From NCBI GenBank assembly GCA_016841005.1, contig JAEORG010000035.1, forward strand, positions 31,759 through 95,758: a stretch of 64,000 nt of DNA. The letters run 5' to 3'. Positions within the stretch are counted from its first letter, which is position 1. Every line of letters begins with the position of its first letter. This document shows, piece after piece, positions 58,536 to 64,000 of the stretch. The translations under genes were made by a program, and so were the position numbers. The stretch is from Candidatus Thorarchaeota archaeon. GTDB lineage: Archaea > Asgardarchaeota > Thorarchaeia > Thorarchaeales > Thorarchaeaceae. Below the pieces are notes generated by a model. It searched no databases. It was not told the DNA's origin and saw only the letters and a program-made list of their open reading frames with translations.

Positions 58536-59174
58536 GTGACTACAATGAGTAAAGTCCTGGCAGGCACCAAAACCACAAGAATGGAACTTCTTCGACTGAA
58601 GAATAGAATGCGTCTGGCAGAAAGAGGTCACAATCTCCTCAAGGAAAAACGTGATTCATTAATTATGGAATTCTTCAATAGTATTGCAGAGATAAAAGAG
58701 GCACGTCAAGCTGTAGAAGATGCTCTCTCGGAGGCATTTTCAAGTCTAACACAAGCAAAGATGATCATGGGACCTGCAAGAGTCATTGAATTTGCTTATG
58801 CCAGCAAAGTACAGACTGATATCAGTATTGCAACTCGTTCTATGATGGGTGTAAGAGTTCCAGTCCTTTCTGTAGAACAGCATGTGCCAGAGCTTCCATA
58901 CTCACTTCCAGATTCAAGTGCACGTCTTGATACCATGAATATCAAATTCAGAGAAGCACTCAAATCGCTTGTGCGATTAGCAGAAATTGAATCCACAGTC
59001 AAACGACTGGCTCTTGAAATTGAGAGAACAAAGCGTCGTGTTTCAGCATTGGAAACAGTTGTAATTCCACGCCTTGATGCAACAGCTCGCTTTGTGAAAC
59101 TTGCTCTTGAAGAACGGGAGAGAGAAGACTTTATTCGACTAAAGATAATACGCGATCGAATGGATAGAAAATAG
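58536..59174 (+). CDS. atpD: V/A-type ATP synthase subunit D
   Basis: Central rotor-shaft subunit of the archaeal A-type ATP synthase, 212 residues, almost entirely coiled coil. The start TKTTRMELLRLKNRMRLAERGHNLLKEKRDSL and the end RRVSALETVVIPRLDATARFVKLALEEREREDFIRLK are characteristic. Starts at ATG 58536 or 58545. The other A-ATPase subunits are not in the window, so it stands alone. Confidence 0.94.
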   Translation: MTTMSKVLAGTKTTRMELLRLKNRMRLAERGHNLLKEKRDSLIMEFFNSIAEIKEARQAVEDALSEAFSSLTQAKMIMGPARVIEFAYASKVQTDISIATRSMMGVRVPVLSVEQHVPELPYSLPDSSARLDTMNIKFREALKSLVRLAEIESTVKRLALEIERTKRRVSALETVVIPRLDATARFVKLALEEREREDFIRLKIIRDRMDRK

Positions 59175-59180
59175 TTTCTC

Positions 59181-59564
59181 CTAGTTCTGTCTTAGTTTCA
59201 ATATGGCAGCCGCAAGGTCACCTTTTGTATCTTTTAGTGCCTGAGTTGCCGTTTCAATATCTGTCCCAGTTTGGCCTGCAACAAGTGCCGCATCCTCAAT
59301 TGGAATTTCTATCTCTGGTTCTGAAATTGTATCTTCCTTTATCTGAGTGTTTTCAGTCAAAGCTCTTTCAGTCTTAATTCCAGATACCTGATAAGATTCA
59401 GTACCTGCTTGTTTAATTAGTCCGACTTGAGGACTAGAAATAACCCATTCCTTATCATCAAAACGGATAATCACCTCTTTGACACCTTTTAGATCTGACT
59501 GTTCAATTCCCATTTTTTTCATCATTCGTGCCATTTGCTTAGGTGACATTCCTCGGAATCCCAT
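59181..59564 (-). CDS. nac: nascent polypeptide-associated complex protein (archaeal NAC)
   Basis: Ribosome-associated chaperone homologous to eukaryotic alpha-NAC, 127 residues. An N-terminal MGFRGMSPKQMARMMKKMGIEQ segment is followed by the NAC beta domain (VKEVIIRFDDKEWVISSPQV) and a C-terminal UBA domain (IEDAALVAGQTGTDIETATQALKDTKGDLAAAILKL, cited in parts). It ends 6 bp from the convergent atpD gene. Confidence 0.95.
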   Translation of the reverse strand: MGFRGMSPKQMARMMKKMGIEQSDLKGVKEVIIRFDDKEWVISSPQVGLIKQAGTESYQVSGIKTERALTENTQIKEDTISEPEIEIPIEDAALVAGQTGTDIETATQALKDTKGDLAAAILKLRQN

Positions 59565-59627
59565 AGTACTTCCTCATCTTGCAATACTAAGTATAATGGA
59601 TAAAACGATTATGCTTCAAACCCTTTC

Positions 59628-60455
59628 CTATCCCTTAGTAAGTTCAATATCAAATGTATAATGTAAAATGCCTGGAGAATAGTGTTTTACTTTTCTTACG
59701 TGAATGTTAGATAAATAATGAGAATCATTTGCCACTGTACTAATTGTATTACAATGAGATTCTACCTTAGCTGCAGGAATTGCTGTGTGAAGATGAATCC
59801 ATCCTCCGTCAGAGGATAGTGTATCAAGAGCATCTGGAAGAAAATCCAATGTATTATGCAAGTAGCCCATTACAACTCTATTTGCACAATCTACAGGATG
59901 CACTTCTCTGCAGTCGCCGAGAAGCGCATCCATACGATCTTGGACACTATTGAGTAGAATATTCTCCTGAAGGAGAGAAAAAGCGCTAGGATTTATTTCA
60001 ATGGCAGTGACCTTAGCTCTAGCCTGCACAGCAATATGAAGGCCAAACTGACCAACGCATGCGAACATATCAACAACATACTCATGGGAAGGTATTCGTT
60101 GAGGAAGAACAATTCTTTCTCTACGATTACCTCCCGAGAAAGTAAATTGAAGAGGGTCAATTCTAAACCGAACACCATTCTCGATGTGAGTAGTCAGAGT
60201 ATTGGAGTTTCCAGCAACAAGTCTGTATGCAGGTCGTCGAGTAATACCCTCTGTAGGTCCCGTTCTTACTGCCACTGAGCGAATTCGCTTGTCATACTCC
60301 AAAGTGACTTGTCCAATCTGGGTAGCAAATTTCTCCATTTCAGAATTGAGAGTTAGTAGGGCAACATGTCCTACGAGATGAAATCCTTTAGGGATAGTCA
60401 ATGTATCTGGAACAGTGTCACCGAGTCTTGACCTGAGAAATTCTCTATATTGCAT
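59628..60455 (-). CDS. Taw2/Trm5-family tRNA(Phe) wybutosine enzyme
   Basis: A SAM-dependent enzyme of the Trm5/Taw2 family, 275 residues. SAM-fold motifs: VVDMFACVGQFGLHIAVQ, TAIEINPSA and LLGDCREV. The motif at the active site is VVMGYLHNTLDFLPDAL; Trm5 methylases usually have NLP here, while Taw2 (aminocarboxypropyl transfer to wyosine precursor) has a GY-type motif. I therefore favour Taw2. A copy of TTGTATTACAA lies inside the coding sequence at 59744. Confidence 0.78.
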   Translation of the reverse strand: MQYREFLRSRLGDTVPDTLTIPKGFHLVGHVALLTLNSEMEKFATQIGQVTLEYDKRIRSVAVRTGPTEGITRRPAYRLVAGNSNTLTTHIENGVRFRIDPLQFTFSGGNRRERIVLPQRIPSHEYVVDMFACVGQFGLHIAVQARAKVTAIEINPSAFSLLQENILLNSVQDRMDALLGDCREVHPVDCANRVVMGYLHNTLDFLPDALDTLSSDGGWIHLHTAIPAAKVESHCNTISTVANDSHYLSNIHVRKVKHYSPGILHYTFDIELTKG

Positions 60456-60495
60456 ATAACCTCAACAAGCACTGTATTTCATGCAGAACAATACT

Positions 60496-61701
60496 CTAGC
60501 AGTAGATACCGGATGGCGTGGAATCCCTGCCTCGTTGTTCGACCTTAACAATAGCCTTACGGAAGTGATCTTGAGTGACACAGGTCTGTCCTTCACGGAT
60601 GGTAAACATACCTGCTTCTGTACATATCGCCTTGATATCAGCTCCAGTCAACTCACCGGTAGATGACACAAGAATATCAAAATCAACATTGGAATGAACA
60701 TTCATGCCACGTGTATGAATCCTGAAAATTTCCTTTCTGCTCTCTGTATCTGGCTTTGGGAAATCTATAATTCTATCGAATCTTCCTGGTCGCAGAAGTG
60801 CAGGGTCAAGGATATCAGGTCTGTTTGTGGCACCAATAATTGCCACCTGTCCTCTGGTCTCAAATCCATCGAGCTCACTCAAGAGCTGCATAAGAGTGCG
60901 CTGGACTTCACGGTCTCCAGATGTCGCAATATCCAATCTATGAGAACCCACAGCGTCAAGTTCGTCAACAAAGACGATAGCAGGCGCCTTTTCTTTGGCC
61001 ATCATAAAAATCTCTCTGACAAGCCTAGCTCCTTCACCAATGAACTTCTGAACAAGTTCAGATCCAATGACTCGGATGAATGTAGCATTGGTTTCGTGAG
61101 CAACAGCTCTTGCACTTAGTGTCTTGCCAGTTCCAGGTGGGCCGGTGAGAAGCACTCCTTTTGGTGGTTCAATTCCAACTTCTTCAAAGAGTTCAGGGCT
61201 TATGAGAGGCAACTCGACAGTTTCTTTAATCTCTCTAAGCTGGTCATGCAACCCACCTATATCAGCATAAGATATCTCAGGAGCTTCTTCAATCTCCATT
61301 GCACGAATCATAGGATCGCGAGAGGGTGGAAGTTCTTGTGTGACAGCAAAGCTCCGTTGGTTCAGTGCCACCCGCATACCAGGTTGGAGTTTGTCCTTTG
61401 CAATACTTGATGAAACATGAACCACAAAATTAGGACCTGTGGAACTCTTGACAACGGCTCTACCATCTTCTAGCATTTCAGAGATGGTGGCCGTTATCAA
61501 GGGACTCTGTCGGAGTTTCTCAAGTTCAGCTCGTAGAGTAGTTGTTTCCTTCTCTAAGCGGCCGCGTTCAGCCTGAAGTATTTGCTTTTCAGTTTCAAGA
61601 GCTCGTAGTCGGCGTTCAAGGTGCCTTGTATAGCTCTGGCTATATGATTCATCTTCAACTGAAGCTTCCTTCTTTGCATCTGTTGTAGGCAATTGAGGCA
61701 C
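60496..61701 (-). CDS. pan: proteasome-activating nucleotidase
   Basis: AAA+ unfoldase that feeds proteins to the 20S proteasome, 401 residues. Layout: N-terminal coiled coil (residues 20-65), OB domain (about 70-130), AAA+ core with Walker [20 protein letters not shown], Walker [12 protein letters not shown], sensor [20 protein letters not shown], and a C-terminal IYC that fits the HbYX gate-opening motif. It closely resembles the 26S Rpt ATPases. Confidence 0.96.
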   Translation of the reverse strand: MPQLPTTDAKKEASVEDESYSQSYTRHLERRLRALETEKQILQAERGRLEKETTTLRAELEKLRQSPLITATISEMLEDGRAVVKSSTGPNFVVHVSSSIAKDKLQPGMRVALNQRSFAVTQELPPSRDPMIRAMEIEEAPEISYADIGGLHDQLREIKETVELPLISPELFEEVGIEPPKGVLLTGPPGTGKTLSARAVAHETNATFIRVIGSELVQKFIGEGARLVREIFMMAKEKAPAIVFVDELDAVGSHRLDIATSGDREVQRTLMQLLSELDGFETRGQVAIIGATNRPDILDPALLRPGRFDRIIDFPKPDTESRKEIFRIHTRGMNVHSNVDFDILVSSTGELTGADIKAICTEAGMFTIREGQTCVTQDHFRKAIVKVEQRGRDSTPSGIYC

Positions 61702-61774
61702 CTCAGCTTCACATACTTGCTTGAGTAATTAAGGATAACTCTTAGGGATACCGAGTAGCTTCAAAATGTACTAA

Positions 61775-61785
61775 TTGTATTACAG
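61775..61785. promoter_or_regulatory. TTGTATTACAG site upstream of pan
   Basis: One base from the recurring palindrome, in the pan/LURP-one intergenic region. The 18 bp TGTACTAATTGTATTACA here (61767-61784) are identical to 59736-59753. Confidence 0.4.
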
Positions 61786-61838
61786 AATCAATAAAAGAAC
61801 TTGAAGGAGACCAGAATCATCCTTCACTAATCATTCGA

Positions 61839-62381
61839 TTACTTGTCATGATATACATTATCGATTATTATTGCATATGCAAGAAGCATCATTCTTGGTG
61901 CCTGAGAATCGAGAATATGAATGACATACCTGTCCTTGAAGTTAAATGCAGGAGCAAATACATCACGCCATCTATCAGCCTTTTTAATCTCAGCATAGAC
62001 CCTCTTCTTGTCTTTTGGGTCGGTAATAGCAAAGTTCCATTTAGTGACACCGCCCTGAGCCTTGTATACCATCCTATCATCAGCATCATACATATCTATT
62101 GAGCCGCGTAATGCAACTAGAGGGCGTTTTCCTCTTCCTATCAATTCACCATCAGGAGTCTTGACATCATAAATTGGTCGTGCGCTGACGAGTTTCTTGT
62201 TAATAACACATACTGGTGTTTCATCTACTTCTTCAAGTCGAATCTCAGCACGCATTGATATCAGTTTTCTTTTCATAAGGCCAATCTTGTTTCCTTGTGG
62301 ATCGTAAATCTCTCCACCACCGAATTTCCAAGCTTTTTCATGAAGCACATAATATTCAATTGATTGATTAAATAGTGACAC
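61839..62381 (-). CDS. LURP-one-related/tubby-C-like protein
   Basis: A 180-residue protein of the LURP-one-related (tubby C-terminal-like, scramblase-related) superfamily. Repeating beta units are visible: YDPQGNKIGLMKRKLISMRAEIRLEE, VCVINKKLVSARPIYDVKTPDGELIGRGKR and IDMYDADDRMVYKAQGGVTKWNFAITD (each cited in part), closed by a hydrophobic C-terminal helix RMMLLAYAIIIDNVYHDK, the central helix of the barrel. Cellular role unknown; membrane or lipid contact is possible. Confidence 0.8.
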   Translation of the reverse strand: MSLFNQSIEYYVLHEKAWKFGGGEIYDPQGNKIGLMKRKLISMRAEIRLEEVDETPVCVINKKLVSARPIYDVKTPDGELIGRGKRPLVALRGSIDMYDADDRMVYKAQGGVTKWNFAITDPKDKKRVYAEIKKADRWRDVFAPAFNFKDRYVIHILDSQAPRMMLLAYAIIIDNVYHDK

Positions 62382-62526
62382 TGTTATTCACCCTACAGAA
62401 ATGCGAATACAGAGCAATTTAAGCAAAATTAGGCTAAATATAATAAATTTCATCAATTGAGAACACGTTTAAGAGGCCTCAAGTCTATAACAGAGGTGGC
62501 ACCACACGCCCACTTGGTAACGTACC

Positions 62527-62548
62527 TGTATGACACGGGTGTCATACA
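62527..62548. promoter_or_regulatory. 22-bp palindrome TGTATGACAC-GG-GTGTCATACA
   Basis: Ten-bp perfect arms with a 2-bp centre, in the 252-bp gap before the PPGG-repeat protein, about 86 bp upstream of its ATG. Likely a regulator site, or an RNA hairpin if transcribed. I quote the arms separately; no T-run follows. Confidence 0.5.
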
Positions 62549-62633
62549 AATTCATATGCCTACAAGAAAGATTAAGTAGCACACACGGGACTGAACCAGT
62601 AGACCGTGGTGACATATTTACAGGTGAAACCAG

Positions 62634-63650
62634 ATGCAAGCTCCCTATACCGATATTACGACATTTATCTACAACTTATTTTACCCACTCTACGAAATGT
62701 TCTGGCCCACGATTCCTTTTGGGCCACTAGCATGGTTCTTCGTACTTACTTTCGGGCCTATGACACTCATACTCATTGGAATGGTGATCAGAGGCCGCAG
62801 ACGTGGTGGAGCTGGTGTAAATGTCGCTGAAGGTATTCAAAAAATCATTGCATCTACCGGAGATGTTTCTGCTGGTATGTCAGGTGCTAAGAAACTCAAA
62901 TACATCAAGACTCCTGGAGATGCCCTAGTTTTTCTGAAAATCGAAGAGAATGCAATTCAGCAGGCTCTATCTGCTACTGATTATTATGCCCAACAGGGCG
63001 AGATTGATGAATCCATAAAGGAGAAAATCACTGCTACCTATCAGACCCGGCTTGATTCAGTACGAGCGGCAATGGCTAAGGATGAGCAGCTAAAGGAGAT
63101 AGTTGACACAGATACTGCTATCGATAAAGCACGATCTGACTATCTACGAAAGATGGCCGCAATGACCGGTACCGAGGTTGAGGCTGATAGTGAGGAAGCC
63201 GGACCCGCAAGTGTTGGAATGCCAAGCTCTGCTCCGTCACAAGCTCCGGTAACTACAACACCTGATGCTGGTACTCAGGCTGCCGGACCCCCGAGCGGCG
63301 GTCCACCTGGCGGTCCTCCCGGAGGTGGTGTACCAAGTGGCGGTCCACCTGGTGGTGGTCCTCCCGGAGGCGGTGTACCAAGCGGTGGCCCACCCGGAGG
63401 TGGTGTACCAAGTGGCGGTCCACCCGGCGGTGCAGCTCCCGGAGGTGGTCCTCCTGGTGGTGCAGCTCCTAGCAGCGGTCCACCCGGCGGTGCAGCTCCC
63501 GGAGGTGGTCCTCCTGGTGTTGAAACACCAAGTGGTCCTCCTGGAGGCGGTACTCCCGGTGGAGCACCAGCTGCAGGCGGCAAGAGTTCTCTTCAGAGCG
63601 AGATGCTCGCAGAGATGGAACGTCTAAAGGCTCTCATGAGTGGGGACTAA
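62634..63650 (+). CDS. membrane-anchored protein with PPGG-repeat tail
   Basis: A 338-residue protein I cannot assign to a family. Residues 1-50 hold one or two hydrophobic segments (IPFGPLAWFFVLTFGPMTLILIGMVI) ending in the basic stop-transfer RGRRRGG. Residues 55-185 are a helical, probably coiled-coil domain. Residues about 215-320 are a low-complexity tail of PPGG, PPGGG, VPSGG and AAPGG units. A final short amphipathic helix (LQSEMLAEMERLKALMSGD) ends the protein. The tail would be cytoplasmic and flexible. GGTGA lies upstream of the ATG. Confidence 0.75.
   Translation: MQAPYTDITTFIYNLFYPLYEMFWPTIPFGPLAWFFVLTFGPMTLILIGMVIRGRRRGGAGVNVAEGIQKIIASTGDVSAGMSGAKKLKYIKTPGDALVFLKIEENAIQQALSATDYYAQQGEIDESIKEKITATYQTRLDSVRAAMAKDEQLKEIVDTDTAIDKARSDYLRKMAAMTGTEVEADSEEAGPASVGMPSSAPSQAPVTTTPDAGTQAAGPPSGGPPGGPPGGGVPSGGPPGGGPPGGGVPSGGPPGGGVPSGGPPGGAAPGGGPPGGAAPSSGPPGGAAPGGGPPGVETPSGPPGGGTPGGAPAAGGKSSLQSEMLAEMERLKALMSGD
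63283..63575 (+). repeat. GC-rich PPGG-coding tandem repeats
   Basis: Imperfect tandem units such as GGCGGTCCACCTGG and GGAGGTGGTGTACCAAG encode the Pro/Gly tail. Base composition is far more GC-rich than the surrounding DNA, and open frames appear on other frames and the opposite strand as shadows. Confidence 0.85.
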
Positions 63651-63762
63651 TCTCCCCCTCCCTCATTTCTTTTTGATTTTGCAGCTTTTCTACAGAGTCA
63701 ATACTAGGTATTGTCAACTACTCTCTTTTTGAGGTTAAATACTCCTGTAGACACTGAAGGGT

Positions 63763-63975
63763 ATGTCCGAGAAGAAATGGCGTTATATCGGTGGTCATCT
63801 CTACAGACTATCAGATGTATTCGACAATGGTTGTGATGCCGTACTTCTCGCACGGACGCTTAAACAAGATCGTTGTGTTGTGATTTCTAAGACGCCCGAT
63901 GGACGATGGGCTGTATACTGGAGAGCGAGGGTTGATATCCCTGCCAAACACGAACTACCCTATACTACTGCATAG
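63763..63975 (+). CDS. small unknown protein
   Basis: A 70-residue, mostly beta protein (KKWRYIGGHLYRLSDVFDNGCDAVLLARTLKQDRCVVISKTPDGRWAVYWRARV, cited in parts) with no membrane segment. I do not recognise it. A TATA-like GTTAAATACT lies about 30 bp upstream, suggesting its own promoter and a short leader. Coding character is good despite the length. Confidence 0.65.
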   Translation: MSEKKWRYIGGHLYRLSDVFDNGCDAVLLARTLKQDRCVVISKTPDGRWAVYWRARVDIPAKHELPYTTA

Positions 63976-64000
63976 GCCTCCCGCACCCCCACATTGCCAA

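Noticed and set aside
63275..63583. Open frame on the minus strand rich in PPGG-like repeats, and a Val/His-rich plus-strand frame over the same DNA
   Set aside because: Both are shadows of the GC-rich repeat tail of the 62634-63650 gene; neither has a start context or a conserved domain.

Overview
The window is a gene-dense, AT-rich archaeal chromosome segment, most likely from an Asgard archaeon and perhaps a Thorarchaeia-like lineage. The evidence is the combination of archaeal information-processing genes (MCM, GINS, Orc1/Cdc6, RFC small and large subunits, Hel308, TFB, an Rpo8/RpoG-like subunit, PAN, NAC, NurA/HerA, V/A-ATPase subunit D) with an MglA/Ras-like small GTPase beside a tandem roadblock protein, a GPN-loop GTPase, a LURP-one/scramblase-like protein and a split eukaryote-type saccharopine (LKR + SDH) lysine pathway. 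tRNA genes carry introns and an encoded CCA end. The lineage is inferred from gene content only.

Layout. 0-9 kb (minus strand): herA-nurA-pyrG, then an operon running XRE regulator, HD phosphohydrolase, tandem roadblock protein, unknown protein, small GTPase. 9-12.5 kb: GPN-loop GTPase with a Trm-G10-type tRNA methylase, the UPF0201/UPF0200 pair, a 2',3'-cyclic phosphodiesterase, and an intron-containing tRNA-Pro(GGG). 12.6-23.7 kb: an HDAC-family deacetylase and then a replication and repair block (hel308, mcm, gins23, rfcS, rfcL, cdc6) with truA, ending at tRNA-Gly(CCC), whose intron lies in the T-loop. 23.8-37 kb: an orphan 2-oxoacid:ferredoxin oxidoreductase alpha subunit, two large secreted Ig-like proteins, rpo8-like and divergent TFB genes, a secretion/pilus ATPase with a Flp-type pilin, tRNA-Glu(CTC), and a 1250-residue membrane-anchored HerA/VirB4-like ATPase. 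37-42.9 kb: isopentenyl phosphate kinase, ribosomal protein S10, glmS, a class V aminotransferase-fold protein without its PLP lysine, and a nucleotidyltransferase.

42.9-62 kb is the most unusual region. It holds three origin recognition box (ORB) matches. Two are inverted and flank an AT-rich stretch at 47.13-47.30 kb, the classic layout of an archaeal oriC; the third, at 43.03 kb, sits among many TGTGAA/TTCACA repeats. Around them are several proteins I cannot name, GAACACGTGTTC palindromes, and a dispersed 11-bp palindrome TTGTATTACAA seen from about 42 to 62 kb. Within that zone lies an operon of an Orc-like AAA+ ATPase and a small ribbon-helix-helix-like protein. I propose, as inference only, that ATPase, small protein and palindromes form an origin-linked segregation or licensing system. 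Metabolic genes here (iorA/iorB, an ADP-forming acyl-CoA synthetase alpha subunit, LKR/SDH) point to amino-acid fermentation.

62-64 kb: V-ATPase D, NAC, Taw2/Trm5-type enzyme, PAN and the LURP-one protein precede a membrane-anchored protein with a PPGG-repeat tail and a small unknown gene. I saw no CRISPR array, rRNA gene or insertion sequence.
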